A stretch of 64,000 nt of DNA from Tritrichomonas musculus. Its lineage: Eukaryota > Parabasalia > Tritrichomonadida > Tritrichomonadidae. The translations under genes were made by a program, and so were the position numbers. The stretch's first letter is position 1. Each line of letters begins with the position of its first letter. Where the stretch lies: NCBI GenBank assembly GCA_039105265.1, contig JAPFFF010000042.1, positions 806,001 to 870,000 on the forward strand, written 5' to 3'. Of the stretch, positions 49,967 to 60,483 are shown piece by piece. Below the pieces are notes generated by a model that worked only from the letters and a program-made list of their open reading frames with translations, was not told the DNA's origin and did not search any database.

Positions 49967-52965
49967 ATGTCTTCAAAACCATTTGTAGAAAAAGAAAAGC
50001 CAGACTTTACCATATATGTCAATGATTGTCCAATTTTATGTATCAAAGCAAAATGCAATGCATTAAGTGAATTAATATCAGAATATTTATCTAATAATCC
50101 AAAAGATCCCAACTCATTTCATATTGCAATTCCATATGTAACAGTTGAAAGAGAATATTCTTTAGTACAAAAAGTGTTCAACAAATCTCCAGAAGAGTCT
50201 TTTGAAATAACAGAACCGAATTCAAGATTTTTCTATCAAATTTCAAAAACATTCAAAATAAAAAGTCTTGAAACATCCGTTGATAATTACTTAAATGACA
50301 AAATTATCATTTCAAGATCATTTGAAAAGGATGAACAATGCTTTTTATTGACAAAAATTGAATCAATTCTTGTAAATTTGACAAAGAAAACTTTTTCTGA
50401 TGATTTGAAAAAAATTGACACAATTTTGATCCTCCAACCGAATGAAAGCAATGAAAAAGAAAATTTTAAGATTGACAAATTCTCATTTTGTCGCATTTTT
50501 CTAGATGTCATCACTGGATGCATTGAAAAAGCTGATTTATATATTGAATTCATTGAAAAATTGAGAGACTCTCAGAAAATCATTGAAACTTTCAATGACA
50601 TTTTCATTGAAAAAATCCAAGAAAAGAATGAAAGAATTTTATCTTTTGAGCAACAAAACCAGAATAAATCACACAGACATGCTAATGAATTTCATTCGTT
50701 TTATTTATCACAAAGTTTTTGTTTTGCGCTTCGCCAATTCATTAAGAAAAAGTGGTTCAATATTGAGCAAATCCGTGAATTTGACTTCTTTTCACCAATC
50801 ATGGCTGATTGTGCTCCCAATTTGAATCGTTACAAATTAACTCTGCTTTTCCATAATTACAGCGAGAACATTGAAAGAATGAAAGCAAACAACTGGAAAT
50901 ATCACAACATGTATTGCAACATTGGACACAATGAAGATCCACTTATGGCCATTTTCAGGAAGGATGATTTAGAAGGCTTCAAGTCTGTAGTTAAGTCAAT
51001 CAAGAAATACAAGTTTTCACGTCCAGCTTATCATTCTGCCTTTGAAAGATGCGACTTTGTCAATCATGATTGTGAGATAATTGAATATGCGGCATTTTTC
51101 GGTGCAGTTAAATGCTTTGAATTTATTTATGAGAACTTAGAAATCATTCCGAAAGAATTGACACGATATGCAATTGCAGGCGGCTTTAAAGAAATTGTTA
51201 AAATTTGTGAAATGAAATCTTTAACGTTCTACAATTGTCTCGACGTGGCAATTCAATTTCATCATTGGAATTTGCTTGAATATCTTTGTGAGAATAAAAG
51301 TCAAAATATCATGAATGAGAAATTATTAGAAGATACATTTGCTAGCTCTAATTATCGTAGTCTTTTGTTGTTGCTTGGAAAAGGAATCAATTTTCGTAAG
51401 TTCTTTGTTTGGTCATTGAAATATAAGCAACCCATTTTTGCCAATTTTTATTTGTCACTTGATCTCAAGTCAAATTACTTGAATGAATATGACGAACAGA
51501 CAGGAATGACAGCCATTCATTTCGCCTGTCTTCATGGCTATGATTCAATCGTAATGACATTGATTAACAAAAAGGGAATCAATTTGAATTTGCTGAGTAA
51601 AAAAGAAAAAATGTCTTTGCTTCATTATTGTTGCATTAACGGATCAAAAAACATTTGCGAAGAGATTCTTAATCATAATGAAGTTGATATTAATCTGACT
51701 AATAAGAATGGAATGACGCCTCTTCATTTCGCCTGCGAAAATGGATTCGTTGAAATTGCTGATTTACTATTAAAAAGAGAAGAAATTAAAGTGAACATTA
51801 AATCAAATGAAAATAAAACTCCTCTGATTTTGGCTTGCGAAAGAGGAAGCCTCGACATTTATCAAAGAATAATGTCAAGAGGAGACGAGATTGTTTTCGA
51901 TAGAAATGGCGACATTTCAATCTTGCAAGCTTCGTGTTCATCGACAAATTTAGATTTAGTAAAAGAAGCAGCAAAGAAAACAGTTCAAGACTTTTCATAT
52001 TACACGCCAACAACAATGACAGCGTTATCTAATGCCTGCAGCAAAGGCAATCTTGACATTGTTAAGTATTTAATTGAAGAGAGAGAAGTCGATTATAATC
52101 AAGCGAAATTGATTGGTCAAATTCCTTTGAATTTGGCTTGTAAAAACGGTCAAGAAGAAATTGCGTTTTATTTATTCGGTCTTCCTAAGATTATTAAGAC
52201 AGGACAGTCATTGGTTCTTGCTACGGATTCCAATCATATCAACATTATTAAAAAGATTCTTTCATATAATGAAAATGAATTTCCTTTTGTCGATTTCGGA
52301 TTGGAAGCTTTGTGTATTGCTTGCAGAAAAGGTCTTGTTGACATTGTTGAATTGTTAGTTAATAGCGATAAAGTTGAATTAAATCCTAAATCTGATAAAA
52401 TGGGACCGCTTCATTTCGCTTGCTTATATGGTTATCCAGATATTGTGCGAATTTTAATCAACAATCCGAAAGTTGATATAAATTTGTTTTCAACGGAAGA
52501 AGTTGATGCAAACTTGATGTTTAAGCCCGATAAAATCAAAAATTCACATCACATGTCACCTTTACATTTCGCTATAAAAGGTTGTAATAATGAAGTCGCT
52601 AAGTTGTTACTTGAAGATCCAAGAATTGATGTTAATGCTAAAGCTCATGGAATTTTTTTTTTTAATTTTTTTTTATTTATAAATTTGCAAATTCATTAAC
52701 ACCATTGCATTTCGCTGTGAGAGCTAGAAATGTTACTGTCCTGAAATTGTTATATCAACATAAGGAATTGGAAAAATTGGATAGATTCGAAAGATCTGGG
52801 TTTGAAACTCTATCAGCTACTGATCTGGCAAGAGAATTTGGATTTAAAGAAATTGAAGAATTCTTACTCGAATTCGATCCTAAAGAAGAAGATAAAGAAA
52901 TAGCAAGAATTGATATGAAAGTCGATTTAAGCGATTTTTATAGTTTCGAATTCAAATCAACATGA
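49967..52965 (+). CDS. BTB/ankyrin-repeat protein, frame broken near the C-terminus
   Basis: A trichomonad-type ankyrin protein. The first frame (49967-52699) encodes 910 residues. A BTB-like N-terminus (DFTIYVNDCPILCIKAKCNALSELI) and a helical middle are followed by a region of degenerate repeats. From about residue 510 there are ankyrin repeats with TAIHFACLHGY, TPLHFACENGF, GPLHFACLYGY and SPLHFAIKGCN cores. At about 52650 an A/T insertion of roughly 45 bp (two long T-runs) interrupts a repeat between VNAKAHG and NSLTPLHFAV. The frame changes, and the last ~90 residues (to 52965) continue in another frame. There are no intron borders. It is either a recent pseudogene, a truncated protein, or a sequence error in the T-runs. 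Function as a protein-binding scaffold is inferred. Confidence 0.8.
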
Positions 52966-53350
52966 AAGAAAAAAAAAAATTATTGCTAAACCTTCTAGTT
53001 TCTTTAGACATCATACATAAAATATAATTTTATTTTTATCTCCTTATTTTAATTTTACAAATAAATAAAAAAAAAATGAGATAATGATATTATTTAGGTT
53101 TAAGTAAGATTACTGTTAATATTACTGTAAATTGCTTTAATTTCAAATTTTAATATAATCCATAAATTATTGAAAGAAGAAAAAAATAAATTCCTTGTCA
53201 GAGACAAATATTATTTTTTTTATGAAACTTGAAAAGATCTAAACCTTCAAAATATTATATGATTTCATTTTTAAAAAAATCATATCTGAATGAAAACAAT
53301 CATTGCTAAAAAAAAATCAGTAATTAAAATAAAAAAATTCAAACAAATTT
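52966..53350. other. Convergent intergenic spacer
   Basis: AT-rich 3' flank shared by the ankyrin gene and the coiled-coil gene. A-tracts, no ORF, no RNA gene. Confidence 0.4.
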
Positions 53351-55555
53351 TTAGTGATTTGTATAAGGAAGAGGTGATACTTGAATACTACTCTTTACTC
53401 TCTTTTGGACTCTTGCCAATTGGTCAGGATTTTTTGAAGATCTCTGAGCATTTCTCAGCTGCTTGGTCAGTGCGGCCAGCTGCGAATTCAGCAACTCGCA
53501 GTGCCAGTTCATCTTTCCAATTTTCGCCTCGATTGAGCTCGGCGCCTTATTCGGAGCTCCGTTTGAATTTTTCATCAATTCAATAGATTTCTGAAGTCTC
53601 TCAATTTGGCCATCAAATTTCAAATTTATTTTTTCAATAATTTTCTCCCTGCTGTCAAATTCAGAGTTCCTCAACTGCTGGTAAGTTTCGACCATTGAGA
53701 AGAGCTTGAACTTTATTGCGTTTGATTTCTTTGTTATGCCTTCATTGAAGTCAGAAATCTCTTTTTTAACGAGATTTTTTTGGAATTGAATCTCTTTAAT
53801 TTTTGCGTCATAAAAAGTTAACAATTCAACTCTTCGCCGATCAAGTTCTCTCTGAAAATTCAATGAGTTTGTTCGATTCGATTCACTTGTTCGAATTGCC
53901 CTCAGAGCGATTCGATTCTTCTCCATGACGAAGCTGTTCTCGGCTGATTCTTCGGGCTCAATCGAGCTCATCGAAGAGTGCCGGTTAATGGTCAATTTAT
54001 CGGCAGTTGTGGTCGAATTCATATAGCTTTGTTTGTTGATCTCGATCTGCCTCTTGATCGCCTCTCTAAGCAAGTTTATCGTGTTCGTTGCGTTCGAGGT
54101 AGCCGCCTTTATTGCGATGCGCGATGATCGCATGAGATCGAACAAGAGCATCTGCAGGGAGTGCCTCCTATTTTCGAATTCAATTTCATTCAAAAAGTGG
54201 GAAATTAAATCATACAAAATTGCCTTTTTTCTTTCGTCTTGCGTTTGCGGAGTGAGCTTGCTTGAGAGCTCGTGGAATTCTTGTTCGTATCTCTTTCGTT
54301 CTGTCTCAAATAAGTTGCCTGATTTCGGCTTTTGAATGAGGACTCTATTGCTTTTGCTCTCAATTTTTTCTTTCTTCTCAAAAAATTCTTTTTCAAGCTG
54401 ATTTTTCACTTTTTCAATCTCGATTTTCTTCTTCATTTGGGCTTCTTTGTACTGGTTGTCGAGACGTTTGGCTAGCTCTTGGTTTTCAATGGACAATTTG
54501 ACAATTGATAATAATTCAGAGAAATTTTTCAGGTAACATTTCTTTTCTTCACTGTATTGAAATTGCGTCTCAAAAATTTCTCGCTGGTTGTTCTGACGGA
54601 CCTCGTTCAATGCATATTGCAACTCCTTGATTTCATTATTAACCGTCATTTTGAATTCAAAAACAGAATTGGCACTTAAAACGGTTTTTAACTTTTTGTC
54701 CTCTTTCGGATAAGAAAAAACAATTTTCTCGATGTCTGTATTGGACCTTATTTTGTGAATGACTGATTCGGGCATATTTGACCTTTCTTTGGCCTTTCTT
54801 TTTTCATTCTCTATATAGGATTGCGAATATTCTGAAATAATTTGATTTAGTTGTTTTCGTTTATTCATCAATTGTACTTTTTGATCGCTTATAATTGTAG
54901 TAAATTCTTTTTTAATATTTGAGATTTGCTGCTTCAATTTTGTGATTTTAGATTTCATATCTTTTGCCTGACAGGTAAGATAATTTTGAATCAACGCTTT
55001 TTTGGATATATTGGTAATTTCAGGGTTTGATAAAAAACTCATGCTTTTTTGATATTTAGCGATTCGCTCTCTATTAGATTCATCTAGTTTTTGGAGATCA
55101 GATAGGTGATGATTATTTAAACAATCGATTTTAAACATTAACGAATTTGCAACTTGCTCAAAAATAATATCTTCATTCATTATTAAATTAAAAATTTGTA
55201 TTGAAAGATTATTGACTTCATTTACGAGTTCATTAACTTGCAATTGAAATTTATCAAAGCATTCTGTAGTAGATTTACACACTTGAACAAACTGGGATTT
55301 CATTTCAATGACTTTATCTTCAAATCGTGGTCTAAATAAGTCAATAAAATATTTTTGTTGGCCAAAAAAAGACTTCATCATTTTTTGAATTTTGGTTTGA
55401 TAATTAGTAAAAATAATATCTAATTGCTTCTCAGATTTTTTTTGAATGGCAATTGTCTGCTTCTCTCGTTCATGATTTTCTTTGGAAAATTCATTAATCA
55501 CAAGGTTTAATTGCTTAACTTTTCTACATAATAAATTAGTTTTTTCATTTTTCAT
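53351..55555 (-). CDS. Coiled-coil protein (734 aa)
   Basis: Almost the whole length is heptad-patterned and rich in Lys, Glu, Gln, Ser and Arg. The N-terminus (MKNEKTNLLCRKVKQLNLVINEF) already enters a coiled coil. A break near residues 255-285 (NMPESVIHKIRSNTDIEKIVFSYP) and another near 500-545 (Ser/Thr-rich) divide it into three rods. No catalytic motif. It is probably a structural or cytoskeletal component. The C-terminal two-fifths is encoded by DNA close to half G+C (for example 53461-53580 and 54001-54160) and is Arg/Ala/Leu-richer than the AT-rich 5' part, an unusual internal shift. Confidence 0.85.
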   Translation of the reverse strand: MKNEKTNLLCRKVKQLNLVINEFSKENHEREKQTIAIQKKSEKQLDIIFTNYQTKIQKMMKSFFGQQKYFIDLFRPRFEDKVIEMKSQFVQVCKSTTECFDKFQLQVNELVNEVNNLSIQIFNLIMNEDIIFEQVANSLMFKIDCLNNHHLSDLQKLDESNRERIAKYQKSMSFLSNPEITNISKKALIQNYLTCQAKDMKSKITKLKQQISNIKKEFTTIISDQKVQLMNKRKQLNQIISEYSQSYIENEKRKAKERSNMPESVIHKIRSNTDIEKIVFSYPKEDKKLKTVLSANSVFEFKMTVNNEIKELQYALNEVRQNNQREIFETQFQYSEEKKCYLKNFSELLSIVKLSIENQELAKRLDNQYKEAQMKKKIEIEKVKNQLEKEFFEKKEKIESKSNRVLIQKPKSGNLFETERKRYEQEFHELSSKLTPQTQDERKKAILYDLISHFLNEIEFENRRHSLQMLLFDLMRSSRIAIKAATSNATNTINLLREAIKRQIEINKQSYMNSTTTADKLTINRHSSMSSIEPEESAENSFVMEKNRIALRAIRTSESNRTNSLNFQRELDRRRVELLTFYDAKIKEIQFQKNLVKKEISDFNEGITKKSNAIKFKLFSMVETYQQLRNSEFDSREKIIEKINLKFDGQIERLQKSIELMKNSNGAPNKAPSSIEAKIGKMNWHCELLNSQLAALTKQLRNAQRSSKNPDQLARVQKRVKSSIQVSPLPYTNH

Positions 55556-55849
55556 TTATGCAAAAAAATTCAATTCATAATTGGTTTGATTTTTTAATAA
55601 CGTTTTTTCTTCTTTTGCGTTAAAAGAGTTAAGATTTTCAATATTTTTTTGATGTATTCATATTAATAATTTTATTAAAACATTATACACTTATTATATT
55701 TGAAAATAATTTATAAAATATAATGGGTGTTAACTTAAATAACGTATTTTTGGCAAAATCATTTTTTTAAAATATCTTTTTCAAAAATAAATATTTTCAA
55801 AATTGGTTTGAAATTTAATTTATATCAATCAAAAATAATGGGAGAAAAA

Positions 55850-57085
55850 TATTTAAATCAAGTAAATATACTTTGTTTTATTTTGAATCAGTTGTTTATA
55901 TCATGATGATGGATTAGTATAGAATATATAAAACTAATATGTTATATTTGCTATGTATCAAATACTTTGGTAAAACTATCATCTCTTAAATTTATCGTAT
56001 ATATTTGTCGAAAATCGATTTTTATTAAAATATGTTTGATAAAATGAATTATATCTAGCTCAATATTTGATATTTAATCTTAAATTCATTATATTTATTA
56101 TACTATAATCTGATTAATCATATATCTCTTAAAACCTGAAATACGCTCCACCAATGCATTGGAGAAATGATTTGAATTTAACGTGAAGTTTTTGTATCAA
56201 ATAATTAATAAATCAATAAACAATGCAATGTAGAAACTATTATCGATTGTATTCATATTTATTAATATAGTATATAATAAATTAATTAAATTTTAAATAA
56301 GATATTTGCAAAAATAAAATGTGATATGTCATATAATTAGTATTATCTCAAAATTAAATATCCATAGAATTATTCTTAATTAATTGAAATATTCGATATT
56401 ATTTTTTCTGATATTTTGAAAGCATATATTGAGATCAAAGAAAAATTCTCAAATAAATGTTGAATTTAAACTATAAATATCTTTTGGAAAATACATTTTA
56501 AATGCAATTATTTAAATTAATTACTAAAACATTCAAGGTACTTAATTTTTTGTGTAAATAAATTTGCCTCATTTTTTTTCAAATTACCGATGATTAGTAG
56601 TTTCATAATTGTTGTTGACCTTGTAAAGTTTAAATACTCTTGAAATTGGTTAACATCCAAATAATATATTAGCTGAAAAAAAATTCATGGTTCAAAGATT
56701 GTTTGACGTTTCGAATTAATAATAGAATAAAAACAAGCATTTGAAGTTGCTGGCCACTTGAAAACATTTGATTTGTTATAATCTGTTGGTTATCGTTTTG
56801 TAACTCTTTTTCCATATAGAAATAAGCATTAAGTTTTGTTGTTTATAAGGATTTTCTTCTAATACTCTTAACGGACAGGAAACAAATAAAAAATTTGATT
56901 TTCATATTTCTTTGGATATTTGTGGTTTAAATATTATAAAATTAAAAAAAAAAAAAAATATATTCATTATTTATTAAACATTTAAAAATAATTAAAATAT
57001 ACTAAAATTCTTTTTAATTTTATGCAAATATTTGGTTTTATTAATAAAAATTGTTTTTCCAATGTCTTAGAAAAAATTCTTAATG
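55850..57085 (-). repeat. Arm 2 of long inverted duplication
   Basis: Reverse-complement partner of 6897-7702, longer because about 430 bp (56488-56909) have no counterpart in arm 1. The best-preserved part (56100-56235) includes the perfect 12-bp palindrome CCAATGCATTGG, which in arm 1 has two substitutions in its outer arm. No open frame. Confidence 0.85.
56488..56909. other. Segment present only in arm 2 (probable insertion)
   Basis: About 430 bp separating two stretches that are contiguous in arm 1. TCTTTTGG (56480-56487) and TCTTTGG (56910-56916) flank it as a near-direct repeat, which would fit a target duplication. It has no inverted ends and no ORF. Deletion from arm 1 is the alternative. 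Confidence 0.5.
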
Positions 57086-57703
57086 ATGCTTGAATATTTA
57101 AATCAATAAAAAATCTCAAATAATTGAATTATTTAATACCAAAAAAGATTCACTTTTATAGATGCATCGGTGGAACCATTTTATAAAAGATCAAAAATTT
57201 AAATATTATTTTAAACATTTATATTACATCTACAATATAAAGAGAATTTATTTTTTTATAGTTACTCCACCCATAAAATATAGAGAAATCAACCGAATTA
57301 AAAAGAAAAATTGAGATGTTTACAATTTTTTCATTCAATTTTCTCCAATATGTATCGTTAAAGAATTGACCATTGAAGTTAATGTCAATTTTTTTCATCC
57401 ATCTAATATCCTTTTAAAATTTTACTAAAATCCTGGGAAAAAGTAGTCATCGTTTGGAAAATTAATTTATTCTAAAAGTAACTTCATTTATTTTTTTTAA
57501 TAGTGAAGTTACTTTTTGAATTAACATTTTATCTGCTTTACAACTTTTTAAATATTTTACAAAACTCAAAAAGTTATACTTAGATAATTTTTGTTTTATC
57601 TTTTTTTATCAAAAAGTCCGATTTTCCTTTTTTTGAATCATTTTCTATTTTTGTTACCGTACTGTAAAAGATTTTTCTAATATGAAATGAAAAAATCCAT
57701 ATA

Positions 57704-57857
57704 AAGTCGGATTCATAAGGCTTGGGACAAACTTTTTGAAAATGATAAGGTCAATTTTATAAATCTTTTAGGTCAATTTGTCCCAAGCTGAATGATTTTT
57801 TTTCTGAGAAACATTGAAAAAAATTGAATGTTGTCCCATGCATTTTGAATCCGACTT
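57704..57857. mobile_element. 154-bp Tc1/mariner-type MITE
   Basis: The 27-bp ends (57704-57730 and 57831-57857) pair as inverted repeats with three mismatches, beginning AAGTCGGATTCA, and TA flanks each side (57702-57703 and 57858-57859). A second inner inverted pair, GCTTGGGACAAA (57720-57731) and TTTGTCCCAAGC (57777-57788), allows two alternative folds. Size, TA flanks and ends fit a mariner-class miniature element; no coding capacity. Confidence 0.85.
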
Positions 57858-58309
57858 TAGTTCATTAATTTTTGAATATATTCAATTTTCAAATATCTGA
57901 ATATACTTAATTTGAATAGATATAAAAACAAAAATTTTTTTAATATGTGAAATCTCGCTTTTTGAGCTATATTCTAAAACTATTCTTTATTATTAGTTTT
58001 AATTAAATTTAACTAATATTTTATTTTCATAAAATAATATAGATTATAAATATTTAATGGGAAAAAATGGTTTAAAAATCTCCGTTGATAATAAAATTAT
58101 TTCATAACTTCTCAAATTTAAATTGAAAAGTAGGTATTTATAATAAACATACACAATTTTTCAGAGATTAGATGAGTGGTACATCATTCAAAGATTGTAA
58201 TAATTTGAGAAAAAAAAACTTTTTCTAATGAAGTTGTTAAGATAATTAAAAACAAAAATATGGCTTAAAGAAAAAAGTTTTATAACAATATAAATAAATA
58301 ATTAATAAA

Positions 58310-59137
58310 TTAAAAAAGAGGCAAACATTGATCCATATTATCAATTAATTGATGAATTGGTGGAAGTGCTACATGTGGAATTTTTTCTTGATTTGTCTTG
58401 GAAATTGAATCTAAATTATTTTTATTGGTAATTTGTTGCTGATGAGAAATACAATACTGCTGTTTGTTTATGTTGTTTAAATCAGCCAAATTATTGGAAT
58501 TGCAGAATCTTCCAGCATTAGGCAAGAAGGAATCATTATATAATTTTCTATCTGTTATATTTTTGTTGCTGAAACCTTCGTTCTGTGTTTTAGATGGTAT
58601 AACATTTTGTGAAGATTCTTTTGTTTCAAGTAATTTTAAGGCTTGTTCGTAGGCGGATACTATTTTCCGATTTCGCTTTTTCTTATTTGAACATGGATCG
58701 CTCATAAATTCTATTTTACTATACTCATTTAAAAAAGTTATATCTTTCAAATGAGAGTACCATCTATTTTTTATATCGCTTCCACTTCTTCCATTAAAAT
58801 ATGATGCAATTTCGGTCCACTTTTTCCCAATTTTATTGATTTTATCTATAAGAATACGATCCTCATCTTCAGTCCATTTTTCAACTCGAATATTAGGGCT
58901 TAAATAAGAAACCCATCGCTCTCTACACTGCCTAGCGGTTCGAGTTTTCATTTTCTCAGCAACAACATTCCAACCTTCAAAATTATCTCCCATCAAATTG
59001 ACAATTTCAACTAACTTTGCGTCTTCTTCTTTTGAAAAAGTTTTACGAACAACTGACCTGCTTGGATAGGAAAGCGTGGCCAGAAGCATTTGATCCATAT
59101 CTTTTTGTATAGGGTAAAATATATAACTAGGATTCAT
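58310..59137 (-). CDS. Two-repeat Myb (R2R3-like) DNA-binding protein (275 aa)
   Basis: Two consecutive Myb/SANT repeats. The first (about 33-80) has F34, W56 and W75 at the core positions and the motif TARQCRERW. The second (about 86-131) has W88, W107 and W126 and GSDIKNRWYSHL. This is the pattern of compact trichomonad Myb regulators related to vertebrate c-Myb R2R3. The first Trp is replaced by Phe, as often in R2R3 proteins. The C-terminal half is Asn/Gln/Ser-rich and disordered, with a KKKRNRK basic cluster after residue 150 that may be a nuclear signal. The recognition-helix residues suggest an AAC(G/T)G-type site; two such motifs are listed upstream of other genes. Confidence 0.92.
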   Translation of the reverse strand: MNPSYIFYPIQKDMDQMLLATLSYPSRSVVRKTFSKEEDAKLVEIVNLMGDNFEGWNVVAEKMKTRTARQCRERWVSYLSPNIRVEKWTEDEDRILIDKINKIGKKWTEIASYFNGRSGSDIKNRWYSHLKDITFLNEYSKIEFMSDPCSNKKKRNRKIVSAYEQALKLLETKESSQNVIPSKTQNEGFSNKNITDRKLYNDSFLPNAGRFCNSNNLADLNNINKQQYCISHQQQITNKNNLDSISKTNQEKIPHVALPPIHQLIDNMDQCLPLF

Positions 59138-59910
59138 ATATTTTATTTGACTTTATTTCTTCTAGCTCATTCAAACACTCTGAAAATATTGTATTGATCA
59201 TTTCAATTATTGATTTATTTATAAAAAGAATATTGTGTTAATTTGAGAAATATTCATTTTAATTGTATATATATATAAAAGAAAAATTGAATAATATAAC
59301 AAAAAACACAAAATCTGTTTCTTATGCAAGTTAAACCAATACAATTCATTGACAATAAAGAAAACTCCTATTGTAACGTTTTTATAAAAATTGAGAGAAT
59401 TTGAAAAAAAAAATCTTAAGATATGGCTAAATGTTTTTTTAAACAGCTTCTCATATAATTAATTTATATTCATGATTTTTTTATCTCCAAAAATTTTCGG
59501 TTATTTTATAATTTGAAAGAAAAAATGACTTTAAATCTTATAATATTGGCAAACGCATTATTCATCTATAATCCATTGAAATAGCATGTTTTTTATTTAG
59601 AAAATATTTCTTTTTTTATAAATGTAAAATTTTTTAAATGGTTATATTTTTGAAATAACAGTTAGCGGAATTTAAAAAGTTAAATTTTATCGTAAAATTC
59701 AATTTTTTAATCATTATTATCTATAATCATTTATATTAAACGATATTAAATTATGAAATTTTTAAAACTATTACATTAAGCAAATTTAAATTTTAAAAAT
59801 AGGATAAAAATAAGTTTAATATTTTATCCTTCGTTTTGTGCCAAAAATTATATTTTCCTTATATTTAAATGCTATTCAACAATAGAATAAATAGTAAAGA
59901 TAAGATTGTA
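59138..59910. other. Upstream region of the Myb gene
   Basis: AT-rich, no ORF or repeat. No shared 12-mer before the Myb ATG. A TATATATA run near 59269. Confidence 0.4.
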
Positions 59911-60483
59911 CTACGCCTTCATTTTTCGCCCAAAAAATTAAAAACAAGGGCGATTTATTTTTATGAATTGAGTACGTTTATTTTTTTTTTTTTTTATTTT
60001 TTTTTAATATATATATATATTAAATTAGGTAATTGTAAAGCTATGTTATTAATAATGCTTTTTTGGCAGATTTAATATTTTTTGTCACATTCAAAAATTG
60101 AGGAATTTTATATTGCCCGGAGAAAACCTTTCAATTCATTTTACATCGCCCGGCGGTTCCTTTCAAATGATCATATAAACCTTTGAATTTCCTATTTTGG
60201 TCACTTTTCCGCCCAAAATGCCACTTTTTTTCGCCCCAAGAATTTGAAAACTTTACAACCAAATTTCATAAATTTTCAAATTCTATGAGTATGTTCAAAT
60301 TTCATTATTCTATGAGTATTCTCAATTGCAATTTTTTTGAATAAATTCATTGAATTAGTATTTTTTATTAAATGTTAAAAGCATTTATTTTTAAAAGTTT
60401 AAATATATTTTCATGATTAATTTTCTGAGAATAACCGCTGCCCATTGATATTTAACAAGTAAAGGCGATTAATGAAGGCGTAG
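59911..60483. mobile_element. About 570-bp MITE with 20-bp TIRs
   Basis: Left CTACGCCTTCATTTTTCGCC (59911-59930) pairs with the reverse complement of 60464-60483 at 18 of 20 bases. AGATTGTACTA occurs at 59903-59913 and again at 60482-60492. The longest unambiguous target duplication is the 10-mer AGATTGTACT (59903-59912, 60482-60491), leaving an element that begins ACGCCTTC and ends GAAGGCGT. The interior has CGCCC/GGGCG hairpins (59927-59952), more GC-rich phrases (GCCCGG, CGCCCAAAA) at 60115-60235 and a TA run, but no ORF beyond a chance 68-codon frame. The 10-bp duplication matches the 941-bp element, so both may be Mutator-like derivatives. Confidence 0.8.

Larger units (their letters stand above)
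55556..58309. other. 2.75-kb gene-free region
   Basis: Holds the second arm of the long inverted duplication (55850-57085), a segment found only in that arm (about 56488-56909), and a 154-bp MITE (57704-57857). The 10-mer AATAACGTTT at 55596-55605 lies upstream of the 734-aa gene. Remaining sequence is A/T tracts. Confidence 0.55.

Noticed and set aside
52650-52700. Intron in the ankyrin gene
   Set aside because: No GTATGT-like 5' border and no ACTAACACACAG-type 3' element, which trichomonad introns carry; the segment is two T-runs.
59869-60075. 68-codon frame near 59.9 kb
   Set aside because: Overlaps the left inverted repeat of the 570-bp MITE and runs through a poly-T and TA tract.
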